NCBI RefSeq assembly: GCF_000226315.1
Contig: NC_016026.1
Coordinates: 186,001-250,000, forward strand
Length of the DNA stretch: 64,000 nucleotides
Reading direction: 5' to 3'
Source: Micavibrio aeruginosavorus ARL-13
Lineage (GTDB): Bacteria > Pseudomonadota > Alphaproteobacteria > Micavibrionales > Micavibrionaceae
The notes beneath the pieces were generated by a model. The model saw only the letters and a program-made list of their open reading frames with translations, ran no database searches and was not told the origin of the DNA. Position numbers and translations under genes: made by a program. Of this stretch, positions 15,329 through 25,328 are shown in pieces (the first letter of the stretch is position 1; every line of letters starts with the position of its first letter).

Positions 15329-18022
15329 TTACTGTTTCGCGAACATGCCTTGCAAACTGCCCGCCGCCCCTTTGAGCGACCCACCGACCGAGTTCGCGCC
15401 CATGGACACGTTGCGGACCAGGTGTTCCGCCGGGTCGCCGGAGAAGTCGCCGAAGCCGTTGACGTTCGTGCCCAGCCAGTACATGACGTGGTTCGGGATC
15501 AGCGTGATCAGTTTGAACGACGCCATGCCCATCATGTACACGATGATCGCGTAAATCACGGTGTGGAAGAAATAGTCGATGGTAGAGCGCATAAACTCCC
15601 ATGCGCCCAGCTGGCCATCCAGCGCGTTTTGCGCGTCCTCGTTGTTAAAGCCGGTCAGGTTGGACACGACCAGATCAAAGATACTGTTCAGCACCTGAAC
15701 CTGGGCCGCGAAGATCGACACGGCAGCGATCAGGCCAAAGACGATAAAGAGCGGTCGCATAAAGATTTCAAAGATCAGGAAATAGCCGTCCTTGGCCGCA
15801 TCCCCCATCAATCCGTCCCCGTCGATCCGGATGTGGGCCAGCGCCCACAGCGGCACGCCCACCATCGCCTCGAACACGCCCTTGACCCAGTTGCCGACGG
15901 CGAAGAAGAAATAGATGAAGGGCAGGAACGGCAACACGTAATACAGCACGAAACCCATGCTGAGCGTCATAAAGGCGACGCCGCTGGCGATGCTGGAAAA
16001 CGCCCCGGCCAGTGGTCCGATCCCGAACAAGCCGTTCAGCAGGTTGGACAACGTGGCCACGGCCCCGGACCCGGCGGCAATACCAAGGTTGGTGATGGCC
16101 GAATCCACCATGGATTTGCCCAACGCCACCAATTGCGCCAGCGGGTGGACGTTGGCGTTGTTGCGCATGTTGAACAACCCTTCCGTCCCGAACATGGCAT
16201 TGATCACGTCGATCAGAATGTTTTGTGATGTCGGGATGGGAATGTTTTCGGCCCCGCTTGGCTGGCCTGCGGCCTCAACGTTCCAGATATCATAGGCGCG
16301 GTTCAGCGCAGAGGACAACGCCGCGCCATACTCCGTAAATTCAACCGCCACGCCATCCGCCATCGTCGGCTGGTACCGCAGCTGGCTGATGATTTCGTTG
16401 TCCTTCTTCCGTTTTTCCTCCAGCACATATTCCATGATGGCCGGGTACTTGGTCGGGAAGGGGATGTTATAGGCCGCGGCGATCATGGCGCCGTTCATCT
16501 GGGCGATCTTGTTGTACCAGATACCACCGCCGCCCCAGCCCAGATCCTGCTGGGTGAACAGCCATTGCGCTCCGCCGATTTGCTGGACCGTGCCGTAATA
16601 AATCCACTGATCAATGTTTTCACTCCACGACCGGACCAGATCATCGCGGTCCTGAGGCGTGGGCATGGTGTTGGTGATGCTGCTGGCCGTGCTGTTGGGC
16701 AGGGCTTCTTTCACCGCGGCATAACCCGCATTGATGAAATAGCTGCCATTGTCTTCGGTGTTGATCTGGTTCCACGGGGCGCGGATCAGGCCTTCATAGT
16801 AGGATTGCTGGATAAAACGGGACCCCGGCTCCTGCACATCGGTCGTGGTCATGACCAGCTGTCCGCAATAAGGCATGACGTAACCCGGCTTGTTCTTGTG
16901 CCGGATAGGGTCGCGTTCACCAAACACGACGATAATGTCGCCATTATCGTAGAATTGTAGAGCATCGGCCCAGGCAGCGTCAGACAGCAACATGAATTCC
17001 GGCGCGCGGGTCACGCTGCGCACCAGATAGGCGTTGATGCTGACTTTGCCTTCGGCCAGCAACTCATACGATTTCGTGCAAGCGGCCAGAACCGTATAAA
17101 ACTGCAACAAATCGTTCGGTTTGGGTTGTTGTGGTTCTGCGACCAGAAAATTTGGGTTCCCCAGCAGGGTCGTGCCGACAAGGCGCTGGTTAAACAGGCT
17201 CCAGCCATTGCTGGCCATGTTTGATCCCCATTTCGCCGCATACAGCGTCACATATTGCGCCCCGTTCAGCCCGTAGCTAAGCGGTACCAGCAGCCCCAAC
17301 GCCACCACCATCCGGATCGGCGCCCAGACGTGGTTGAACCGGCGGCCAAATGGCGTACCGCTTTGTGCCGTTTCCACGACGATGGCCACGGCAAAATACA
17401 GGAAGATAATAACGGCAATCACCATCAGCCCGATGCTGTAGAATTGCAGCATATCGTGCAGGGCGCCGTGATACGCAAACGGCCACGGCCCATCCGGAAC
17501 GGTGGATTGCAGGCAGGGTGTATTGGTGGCCACGCATGTGCCGCCGCCATTGGCGTCGGTAAACATGCCGGGCACGCCAAAAACACGGTCCAGCAGGATA
17601 AAGGCGATGTCGTTCTGGGCGTTTTGAATCTTGAAGAAATCGCCATATCCGGCGGGCATGGCGGCCTTGGCCGTCTGGACCATCAGGCTGAACAGCAAGA
17701 TGCCAATTTGTAACAGCAGCAGCAAGAAGCCCAGGCAGACGATCGAGAAAATGACGATCTGGTCGGCGTGGGATTTGTTGAACTGCAAATTCCGATAGGC
17801 TTCGCCCAGCACGTTGCTGATCCCGAATTTGCGGATATTTTGCGGGCTCAGGTACGGGTGCCCGGGGGGCAGCAGACGCGCGGCGCGAAACACCTGCGCC
17901 ATAAAGAAGGATACGTGGCTGAATCCTGAACCAACCAGATCGCGTGCCATCGGGATAACCCCGGGCAGAAGCGCAAATTTCAACACTTGCCGTGTTGTGA
18001 TCGTTTTTGTTTCATTTGGCAT
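15329..18022 (-). CDS. DotA/TraY family polytopic membrane protein, paralogue 1
   Basis: This encodes 897 residues. DotA and TraY are inner-membrane proteins of type IVB secretion or I-type conjugation systems. The N-terminal LPPGHPYLSP motif is at about residues 51-60, then a membrane helix near 88-112, a Gly/Asn-rich periplasmic stretch, and further helices. A long periplasmic domain holds PYCGQ and GWGGGGIWYNKIAQMNG. The C-terminal membrane cluster FLPFIYFFFAVGNWVKGVFE, GVPLWALAHIRIDGDG and FMRPLFIVFGLIAAVSIFAA is the DotA/TraY signature. No other secretion genes are in the window. It is preceded by a 167-base AT-rich gap, so it may have its own promoter. Confidence 0.88.
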   Translation of the reverse strand: MPNETKTITTRQVLKFALLPGVIPMARDLVGSGFSHVSFFMAQVFRAARLLPPGHPYLSPQNIRKFGISNVLGEAYRNLQFNKSHADQIVIFSIVCLGFLLLLLQIGILLFSLMVQTAKAAMPAGYGDFFKIQNAQNDIAFILLDRVFGVPGMFTDANGGGTCVATNTPCLQSTVPDGPWPFAYHGALHDMLQFYSIGLMVIAVIIFLYFAVAIVVETAQSGTPFGRRFNHVWAPIRMVVALGLLVPLSYGLNGAQYVTLYAAKWGSNMASNGWSLFNQRLVGTTLLGNPNFLVAEPQQPKPNDLLQFYTVLAACTKSYELLAEGKVSINAYLVRSVTRAPEFMLLSDAAWADALQFYDNGDIIVVFGERDPIRHKNKPGYVMPYCGQLVMTTTDVQEPGSRFIQQSYYEGLIRAPWNQINTEDNGSYFINAGYAAVKEALPNSTASSITNTMPTPQDRDDLVRSWSENIDQWIYYGTVQQIGGAQWLFTQQDLGWGGGGIWYNKIAQMNGAMIAAAYNIPFPTKYPAIMEYVLEEKRKKDNEIISQLRYQPTMADGVAVEFTEYGAALSSALNRAYDIWNVEAAGQPSGAENIPIPTSQNILIDVINAMFGTEGLFNMRNNANVHPLAQLVALGKSMVDSAITNLGIAAGSGAVATLSNLLNGLFGIGPLAGAFSSIASGVAFMTLSMGFVLYYVLPFLPFIYFFFAVGNWVKGVFEAMVGVPLWALAHIRIDGDGLMGDAAKDGYFLIFEIFMRPLFIVFGLIAAVSIFAAQVQVLNSIFDLVVSNLTGFNNEDAQNALDGQLGAWEFMRSTIDYFFHTVIYAIIVYMMGMASFKLITLIPNHVMYWLGTNVNGFGDFSGDPAEHLVRNVSMGANSVGGSLKGAAGSLQGMFAKQ

Positions 18023-18189
18023 TGGTTCGTCTGCCCCGCCTTTTTCTCACCACACCGCTGCTGTTATCCAGCGCCGGATTATTAATATTTTATTAAGATT
18101 ATGGTTTCTCCGGTTCCCCAGATTATACCACAACCCGTTGGTCTTTCTCCAGAATCGCGCGCATGCTGCCCGTGTGACCCTGTCCTCAA

Positions 18190-20952
18190 TTAAAATCTGC
18201 TCGTCATGTTTTCGCCCCAGCCTGCACCGCGGCCTGTCATCTGACCAATAATGCTGCCGCCTGAGCTGAAGATAGAGTTGGTGCCCAGGAACGCGTTCCG
18301 GGTCAAATTCTCGGCCGGCGGCTGCAACTGGTCGCCGAAGGATTCGACCGAGCCGTGCATCCAGCGCAGGATGCTTTTCGGGATCAGGTCGATCAGCTTA
18401 AAGGTCGATTGCGCAATCATATAAACAACCAGCGCATACAGGATCGTATAGAAAAACTGATCGATAATGCCGCGGTAATAGGCGACGCTGCCGGTGCTGT
18501 CGGCGGCGACGGCCTGGGCATTGGTGTGGTTAAAACCGGCCAGGTTGGAAATAACCAGCTCGAACATGTTGTTCAGCGTGCGCACCAGCGCATAGAACAC
18601 CACAATGGATGCGATCAATCCAAACACGATCAGGATCGGGCGGATAAACACCTCCACCAGCAAATAATAACCGTTCATTGCGGCGCGCCCGGGCAGGCCC
18701 TCGCCATCAATTTTCAAATGCGCCAGCGCCCACAGCGGGACGCCAACCATGGCCTCGAACACCCCTTTGATCCACCCGCCGACGGCAAAGAAGAAATACA
18801 GGAACGGCATAAACGGAATAACGTAAAACAGCACCAGCCCGATGCTCAGGCCGATCATGCCAATCCCCAGCAGGAAGCCGGATACGGCCTTGCCCATGGC
18901 GCCAACCATGGTGCCACTGGTGACCAGCCCCAGAATGCCCGAACCAGCGGAATAGCCCAGAACCGTGACGCCATGTTCCACCAGTGCCCGCCCCAGCGAC
19001 GCCAATTGCGCCAGCGGATAGACGTGTTCGTTGCGGCGCATGTCCCACAACCCCTCCATCCCGAACAGGACATAGATGAAGTCCATAATCTGGTTGCCAG
19101 TGGCGGGGCGACGGCCGCATCCGATGTCACTGGAAATTGCACCGTACGATGAATCGCCGCATCCGTATGTGGTGTCGTTCCATGAAACGAAGGCCTGGTG
19201 CATGGCTTGCGCCATCGGGAAATAGGCCGGATCGGGCAATTCCACCTGGCTGTTATCGGAATGGTGCGGCTCGAACCGTTTGTTCCCGGTAAAGGAACTG
19301 TCTTCCTTGCGGTGGGCAGCCTGGATCAGTTCCAGAATATGCGGATATTTCGTCGGTTGCGGCAGGTTAAAGACCGCGGCCGTCAAATCGCCGTTGACCT
19401 GGGCAATTTTGTTGTACCAGATGGCGGCCCCGCCCCAGCCATAGATTTTGGCATCCTCCGCCCATGGGTAATTGCCCATCTGGGCATAGGCATCACGCAG
19501 CGCGTCCTCAATCCAGTACCGGTAATCGGTCAGGATGAATTGCTTTTCTTCCTCGGTCGGAAGCGGCGCGGCCGGGTCGCGGTTTTGCGGCAGGTAGCGG
19601 CGGTTGATGTTCTTGGCCCAATCGCCGATATACACGAAATCACTGCCCGTGCCGGTGCCCGGGCTCTGCGTTTTCATGTCGTACCATCCGAATTGCAGGA
19701 TGTTGACGATATAATTCTTGGTGATCATGTCGACCGGCGATTCTGTCGCCAGCGTGGTGCCGGTTGTGATGCTGGGTGCCCCCTGCGACATGATTTTATA
19801 GGTCATTTCACCGCAATAGGGGAAAACATACCCTTTTTCATTTTTATATTCTGTCGGATTATGCTCGCCAAAACGCACGATCATGTCGCCGCCAGTCCAT
19901 GCGGCGATCTCCTGAACGGTCATGTTCATATCGTCCAGCAACATGTAAACCGGGGCGGGGTTTGTGGTTCCGCGCACGACATAGGCTTGAATATCCATGT
20001 TGTACATCGCGCGATAGGCGTCGACGCAGGTGGATACGACGGTGAAGAACTGGAAAATATCCTGCGGCATCGACGGGAATTCCGGGATCGATGTCAGCGA
20101 GTTCGGCTCGCCCAGCAAAGTGGGGGCCGTGATGTTGTCGACGAAACGGTTCCATCCGTTGGTGGCAAACCCCGATCCCCATTTCGCGGCATGCAGCGTG
20201 ATATATTGCGCCGAGTTCAGGCCGTACGACACCGGGATCAACAGGCCCAGCCCCGCAACAATCCGCAAAGGGGCCCAGACACGGTTAAAACGGCGGCCAA
20301 ACGGTGTGCCTGTTTCCGCGGTTTCCACGACAATGTTGACGATCAGATACAGCACAATAATCGTGGCAACGATCAGCAGGGCTTCGCTGTACAGGGCGAA
20401 CATGTTCTGCATCGCGCCGTGATAGGGAAAGGGCCACGGTCCGTCACTGACCGAACTGCCGAAGCAGGCGACGTTTTGTTCGACGCATGACCCGAACAGG
20501 CCCGGAACCCCGAACACGCGGTCCAGCAGAACATAGGCCAGGTCATTCGTCGGGTCCGCCGGTGTGAACCAGCCAACGAAATCCGTGGGCATGGCCCCGG
20601 CGGCCTTGGCCGATCCGATAAAAAGCGCCCCGGCCAACAGGCCGAATTGCAGGACCAGCAGGACAAAACCGAGCAGAAGCAAAAAGAAAATCGCAATCTG
20701 GTCGACATGCTTGCGGTCGAATTTCAGGTTGGATGCGGCCTGAAACACCACATTGTGCAAGCCAAAGCGTCCGAAATTTTCGGGGTTCAGATAAGGGTGC
20801 CCGGCGGGCAACAATCCGACACTGCGGTAAATCAGGGCCGTGAACATGGCAATGTACCGGAACCCGCCCGCCATCAAGTCCCGCAATCGCGGCGCGATTC
20901 CGGGAAGCAGGGTAAATTTGAAAAACCCTTTCGGGGTCAGGTTCATGCTCAT
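18190..20952 (-). CDS. DotA/TraY family polytopic membrane protein, paralogue 2
   Basis: This encodes 920 residues. ATG 20952 or 20946 are both possible starts. The build is that of paralogue 1: LPAGHPYLNP near residue 53, first strong helix ADQIAIF-like at about 88-115, the motifs FPYCGE and GWGGAAIWYNKIAQVNG in the periplasmic part, and the C-terminal cluster FMPFLYFFFAVGGWIKGVFE, VGVPLWALAHLKIDGEGLPG and FIRPILIVFGLIASIVVFYA. The C-terminal tail (FSSGGSIIGQMTGRGAGWGE) is Gly-rich. A cysteine-rich stretch near YGCGDSSYGAISSDIGCGRR is not shared with the other two paralogues. Confidence 0.88.
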   Translation of the reverse strand: MSMNLTPKGFFKFTLLPGIAPRLRDLMAGGFRYIAMFTALIYRSVGLLPAGHPYLNPENFGRFGLHNVVFQAASNLKFDRKHVDQIAIFFLLLLGFVLLVLQFGLLAGALFIGSAKAAGAMPTDFVGWFTPADPTNDLAYVLLDRVFGVPGLFGSCVEQNVACFGSSVSDGPWPFPYHGAMQNMFALYSEALLIVATIIVLYLIVNIVVETAETGTPFGRRFNRVWAPLRIVAGLGLLIPVSYGLNSAQYITLHAAKWGSGFATNGWNRFVDNITAPTLLGEPNSLTSIPEFPSMPQDIFQFFTVVSTCVDAYRAMYNMDIQAYVVRGTTNPAPVYMLLDDMNMTVQEIAAWTGGDMIVRFGEHNPTEYKNEKGYVFPYCGEMTYKIMSQGAPSITTGTTLATESPVDMITKNYIVNILQFGWYDMKTQSPGTGTGSDFVYIGDWAKNINRRYLPQNRDPAAPLPTEEEKQFILTDYRYWIEDALRDAYAQMGNYPWAEDAKIYGWGGAAIWYNKIAQVNGDLTAAVFNLPQPTKYPHILELIQAAHRKEDSSFTGNKRFEPHHSDNSQVELPDPAYFPMAQAMHQAFVSWNDTTYGCGDSSYGAISSDIGCGRRPATGNQIMDFIYVLFGMEGLWDMRRNEHVYPLAQLASLGRALVEHGVTVLGYSAGSGILGLVTSGTMVGAMGKAVSGFLLGIGMIGLSIGLVLFYVIPFMPFLYFFFAVGGWIKGVFEAMVGVPLWALAHLKIDGEGLPGRAAMNGYYLLVEVFIRPILIVFGLIASIVVFYALVRTLNNMFELVISNLAGFNHTNAQAVAADSTGSVAYYRGIIDQFFYTILYALVVYMIAQSTFKLIDLIPKSILRWMHGSVESFGDQLQPPAENLTRNAFLGTNSIFSSGGSIIGQMTGRGAGWGENMTSRF

Positions 20953-21057
20953 TCCACTTTGTGGTTGCCCACGTTGTCTTTCAAGCCACAGACCGCATCC
21001 AGATGTGATGCGGCCCGTGAAGGTTTAAACTGTATGCCGCCACGGGGATCGCGGCCG

Positions 21058-23799
21058 TTATGGTGTGCCGCCACCGCCGGTTATGCGCGATCCGCCGCCG
21101 CCGCCGGGCCCAATATTGCCAATCACGGTTCCAGCGGCATTGCCCGCCAGTCGTCCGCCGCTGGTCAGTGTGCCGGCCAGCTGACCGGACATGGTCATAC
21201 CACCCATCGCGGCATATTGGACCAGACCTTCCTTGGCGTCGCCCTGAGCATCGGCAAAGCCCTGAACACCCGAACCCATCCAGCGCAGGATGCTCTTTGG
21301 CACCAAATCGATCATTTTGAAGCAGGACGTTGCGATCATATAGACGACGATCGTGTAAACGACGGTGAAGAAAAATTCGTCAATGACGCTGCGTTTAAAT
21401 TCCAGCGGCGTGCCGCCGAACAGGGTCGCGCCCGCATCGGTGCCATCAAATCCGGTCAGGTTGTCGGTGACCAGCGGGAAGATTTCGTTCAGCACCCGCA
21501 CCATCGCCGAGAAGATGACGATACTGGCCAACAAGCCAAACACGGTCAAAATCGGCCGGATGAAAATTTCAAAAATCATGAAATAGCCGCTCATCGCCAT
21601 ATCGCCGGGCAAACCATGCCCGTCGATTTTCAGGTGGGCCAGCGCCCAGAGCGGCACACCCACCATGGCTTCGAACACGCTTTTTAACCATGTTCCGACG
21701 GCGAAGAAGAAATAGATGAACGGCAGGAACGGCAGAACGTAATACAGGATGAACCCGACGGTTAGGCCGACCGTTGCCAGGGAGACCAGCATGCCGCTGG
21801 CGACGTTCAGGAACGCGCCCATCCCGGCGAATTGCGGAATTTTTTCAAACAGCCCGCCACCGACCGAGAAAATCGTCGCGGCGAACAGGTTGCGCACTGT
21901 GCTGTCAACGATGCCCTTGCCAATACCGACCAGCTGCGCCAGCGGGTGAATGTCTTTGTTTTCCCGCATGCTGAACAGCCCGTCCGTGCCGAACAGGAAG
22001 TTCAGCGTGTCCAGGATGATGTTATTCTTCGGCGTAACATCAGAATCCATGTAGATGCCGTCTTCGCCCCAGACCTTGAAGGCGTAGTACAAAACTTCCG
22101 CGACCAGATAATCATTCGGATCTTCGAATTCAATGGCGTTACCATCCGACTGGTGGGGAGCGAAATATTCGTTCCCGCCCAGGTTTTCGTCGTGCATACG
22201 GCGCGATTCTGAAATCGTCTGCATCGGAACAGGCAGGCGGTTCGGTGATGGCAGGTTGAACGCCGCACTGAACAGCGCGCCATTCATCTGCGCAATGCTG
22301 TTGTACCAGATGCCGGCACCGCCCCATCCTTTGATCAGAACTTCTGGCGGAACGCTGAAGCCGCCGGCGGCAATCATGTTGTTCCGGGCGTCGGTGACTG
22401 TTGCATCGAACTGGTCGTGCATGTCCCGGATCAGCTGGTCGATGAACGGGGCGCGGACGCCATCATTACAATTGATGTCGGCGTTCGATGTGTTCAGCGT
22501 ACAGCCACCCTGGCTGTTGGGCAGTTTTTTATAGGCCATGACCTCGGCAAAATCCGCGATGCGCGGGTTCTGCCACAGGAACATGATCATGTTGAAATAT
22601 CCCTCCTGCACCTCCAGCGCGCCGACTTGGGTGACGGCGTTGGTGCGGATCACAACCTCACCGCAATAGGGTTTGATCCCGCCGGTGTTCTGGTTGAAAT
22701 TCATGCGCCCGCCCGTGGGGTCGGCGGCACCGAATGAAATGATGATGTCGTTGTTTTTATAGAATTGCAGGGCGGTTTGGTAAAACCCGGCGCTGTTGGT
22801 GGGGATTTGTTGGTTGATCAGCGGGTTTTTCACCAGATAGGGCTCAATGGTGAAGACAACGTTGCCGCTGTTGCCCTGGTTGTTCAACACGCGTTCATAG
22901 GATTCTTTACAGGTGCGGGCCAGCGCCATGAATTTGACGATGGCGGCTGTATCGGGGATGGAGGGGCGTGCGACCAGGCTTTCATCCGATGTGCCCAGAC
23001 CGTTGGTCAGGCTTTCGTTAAACAGCAGCCAGCCATTGGTGGCCAGGCCGGAGCCCAGTTTCGCCGCATACAGCGTGATGTACTGGCCCGAGTTCAAACC
23101 GTTTGCGATCGGAACCAGCAAGCCAAGCGCCACCACCAGACGGATCGGGGCCCAGATATGGTTGAACCGTTTGCCGAACGGCGTTCCCGTTTGCGCGGTT
23201 TCACCGACGATGACCAGCACGTAATACAAAACCACAATGACCGCGACGATCAGCATGGCCAGGCTGTAAAACTGGAACAGGCCGTGCATGGCGATGTGGA
23301 ATGGTGTCGATGCGTAAGAGCCGAACATGCCCGGTACACCCAGAACCGTGTGCAACAGGATGAAAGCGATATCGTTATCCGGGGCGGGGGTGGAGAACAT
23401 GCCGCCGCCAAAGGTCGGGCCCGCCGCATGCGCGGTTTGTAATACCAGCCCCATGGCCAGCAGAACAAATTGCAAAACCAGAATGATAAATCCGACCAGC
23501 AACGCAAAGAAAATCACGATCTGGTCGATGTTCGACCGGGTCATTTTCAAATTGTTGGCGGCCTGGGCAATGACGTGGCGAACGCCATATTTCCCGCGAT
23601 TGGCGGGATCAAGATAGGGGTGGCCATTGGGCAGCAGGCGGACCGCATTATAAATGGCGGCCATCAGGAAGGCGAGCCAGCCAAAACCGCTTTCGGCAAA
23701 GCTGCGGATCCGGGGGATAATCCCCGGCATAAAAGCATAGGCTAAGACCTGTTTTCCGCGTATTTCCTGCACTATTTCCACCACACCCGGCTTTACCAC
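21058..23799 (-). CDS. DotA/TraY family polytopic membrane protein, paralogue 3
   Basis: This encodes up to 913 residues. There is no ATG near the N-terminus. GTG at 23799 is the longest choice, with other GTG codons at 23784 and 23772, so the exact start is open; the leader contains a duplicated CCGGGTGTGGT. The family motifs are all present: LLPNGHPYLDP, PYCGE, GWGGAGIWYNSIAQMNG, FLPFIYFFFAVGTWLKSVFE, VGVPLWALAHLKIDGHGLPG and FIRPILTVFGLLASIVIFSA. The C-terminus is a Gly-rich tail of about 50 residues (GNIGPGGGGGSRITGGGG). It is first in the leftward row of three. Confidence 0.87.
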   Translation of the reverse strand: MVKPGVVEIVQEIRGKQVLAYAFMPGIIPRIRSFAESGFGWLAFLMAAIYNAVRLLPNGHPYLDPANRGKYGVRHVIAQAANNLKMTRSNIDQIVIFFALLVGFIILVLQFVLLAMGLVLQTAHAAGPTFGGGMFSTPAPDNDIAFILLHTVLGVPGMFGSYASTPFHIAMHGLFQFYSLAMLIVAVIVVLYYVLVIVGETAQTGTPFGKRFNHIWAPIRLVVALGLLVPIANGLNSGQYITLYAAKLGSGLATNGWLLFNESLTNGLGTSDESLVARPSIPDTAAIVKFMALARTCKESYERVLNNQGNSGNVVFTIEPYLVKNPLINQQIPTNSAGFYQTALQFYKNNDIIISFGAADPTGGRMNFNQNTGGIKPYCGEVVIRTNAVTQVGALEVQEGYFNMIMFLWQNPRIADFAEVMAYKKLPNSQGGCTLNTSNADINCNDGVRAPFIDQLIRDMHDQFDATVTDARNNMIAAGGFSVPPEVLIKGWGGAGIWYNSIAQMNGALFSAAFNLPSPNRLPVPMQTISESRRMHDENLGGNEYFAPHQSDGNAIEFEDPNDYLVAEVLYYAFKVWGEDGIYMDSDVTPKNNIILDTLNFLFGTDGLFSMRENKDIHPLAQLVGIGKGIVDSTVRNLFAATIFSVGGGLFEKIPQFAGMGAFLNVASGMLVSLATVGLTVGFILYYVLPFLPFIYFFFAVGTWLKSVFEAMVGVPLWALAHLKIDGHGLPGDMAMSGYFMIFEIFIRPILTVFGLLASIVIFSAMVRVLNEIFPLVTDNLTGFDGTDAGATLFGGTPLEFKRSVIDEFFFTVVYTIVVYMIATSCFKMIDLVPKSILRWMGSGVQGFADAQGDAKEGLVQYAAMGGMTMSGQLAGTLTSGGRLAGNAAGTVIGNIGPGGGGGSRITGGGGTP

Positions 23800-24011
23800 A
23801 CCCGGTTTGATTTTAAGCCGGGATAGATAAAATTTTATTAAATTTTTAATTCGCCTTATTTATCCACATCCTACCATAAAATCAGGCCCTTCGGCCAAAG
23901 GATTCCGGGGGTGCGAGCCAAATCAACAAGGCGGCTCCGGACTGTATGGCGCGGTATGGCGGGCGGCGGGGCGTTAAGGATTGTTTTCCCGAATAAAAAC
24001 AGAGTGTTGTG

Positions 24012-25316
24012 TTATGGTAATATGGTCGGTGCGGGGAAGATGTGGTGCAACCCGTCCAGATTGGCCAGCAACCACGCCAGAACCATCCCGAAAATCATCA
24101 CCCGCCAAAGATAGGGGTAAAAGGTTCGGGTGGTTTCGACCCCGGTGATGGCCTCCATGGCGTAGCGCAGGATCCAGTATCCATCCAGCCCGGGCAGGGG
24201 GATCAGGTTCAGCAATCCGATCATGATTGACAGCAATGCCATCATAAACAGGACACCATGCACCCCGGCGACCAGCCGCAATCCGTCCCCGATGACTTGT
24301 GTTTCGGGCCTGATGGTGGTGCGGTCCAGCGGCCAGACATCGCGGAACGTGCCAAAGACGCCGCGCGCCAGCCGCGCGAAATCATGCCACCCGGTAATAA
24401 CCGCCTGTTCAAATGTCTGCAGGCGATACATGTCACCGCGTATCCGTCCCATATAAAGCACGGCCGGGTCGGGCATGGTGTCCAGCATCAGATCCGCGTT
24501 GGTCTCGGGATCGATATAGATGCGGTATGGCACGGCTTGCCCGTTCGTTGAAAACAGATCCAGCACAACGGTTTTTCCGACATGCTGTTTCAGGGCGTCA
24601 AACGCGGCCTGTCGGGTGGGTGTGGCGATGCCATCCACCGCGCGCACAGCGCTCAGATCCATTGGGTTATGCTGGGCAATGGTGCCCAGCCGCCCATGGG
24701 CGCGGTCAAAGCCGCGCAAATCCGTATATTCATCCCACCGTGGGGTCAGCGCGATGTCCGTCATCGCGCCATCCCGCATCAGGCGCAGGGTCACGTCCTG
24801 ATCCATCGGCGTGCGCAGGGCGTGCACGATGTCTTCGTACCGTTCCACGGGCTGGCCCTGGAACAGGATGATCTGATCGCCGGGCACAATACCGGCCCGG
24901 TCTGCGGGGCTGGCCACTTGTACGGCGGTGACGATGGGGCGCGTCGATGGTTGCCCGATCAACGCATAAAACCCGACAAATAAAACATAGGCGAAAAAGA
25001 AACTGGCCGCCGGCCCTGCCAACACCATGAAAAACCGGAACCACGCCGGACGGCGCGCAAAATCGTCGGGGGTTTCGCGGTCGGGGTCGGTCAACTGGAC
25101 CATGCCGCTGAACGGAAAAATCTTGATACTCCACCGCGTGCCGTATTTATCGGTGCGGCCCCACACTTCGCGGCCGAAGCCCAGCGACACGCGCGTGACG
25201 TGCACGCCCAGCAAACGGGCCATCAACAGATGTCCCGCCTCATGCGCCAAAAACACCACACCCAGCGACAGCAGGAACAGAAGAGTAAAAACGATCTGGC
25301 TGTCGATGGGGAGCAT
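24012..25316 (-). CDS. Site-2-type membrane zinc metalloprotease with PDZ domain (RseP-like, M50)
   Basis: This encodes 434 residues. The zinc motif HEAGH lies in the first membrane helix (about residues 25-29) and the second metal motif, LPGLDGYW, in a C-terminal helix near 385. A PDZ domain occupies about 125-185 (VQVASPADRAGIVPGDQIIL). GFGREVWGRTDKYGTRWSIK and FPFSGMVQLTD match the M50B membrane-reentrant region. Such proteases cut transmembrane anti-sigma factors or signal-peptide remnants. The length and the long region between PDZ and LDG resemble RseP, but it is not in the usual dxr-bamA neighbourhood, so it may be a paralogue. It starts 12 bases after the ettA stop. Confidence 0.88.
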   Translation of the reverse strand: MLPIDSQIVFTLLFLLSLGVVFLAHEAGHLLMARLLGVHVTRVSLGFGREVWGRTDKYGTRWSIKIFPFSGMVQLTDPDRETPDDFARRPAWFRFFMVLAGPAASFFFAYVLFVGFYALIGQPSTRPIVTAVQVASPADRAGIVPGDQIILFQGQPVERYEDIVHALRTPMDQDVTLRLMRDGAMTDIALTPRWDEYTDLRGFDRAHGRLGTIAQHNPMDLSAVRAVDGIATPTRQAAFDALKQHVGKTVVLDLFSTNGQAVPYRIYIDPETNADLMLDTMPDPAVLYMGRIRGDMYRLQTFEQAVITGWHDFARLARGVFGTFRDVWPLDRTTIRPETQVIGDGLRLVAGVHGVLFMMALLSIMIGLLNLIPLPGLDGYWILRYAMEAITGVETTRTFYPYLWRVMIFGMVLAWLLANLDGLHHIFPAPTILP

Positions 25317-25328
25317 GGTTGTCAGGCC

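Noticed and set aside
18355-20490. Long open frames on the plus strand opposite the DotA/TraY genes
   Set aside because: They are rich in His, Gln and Arg, have no ribosome sites and lie antisense to well-supported membrane proteins. They are composition shadows of GC-rich codons.
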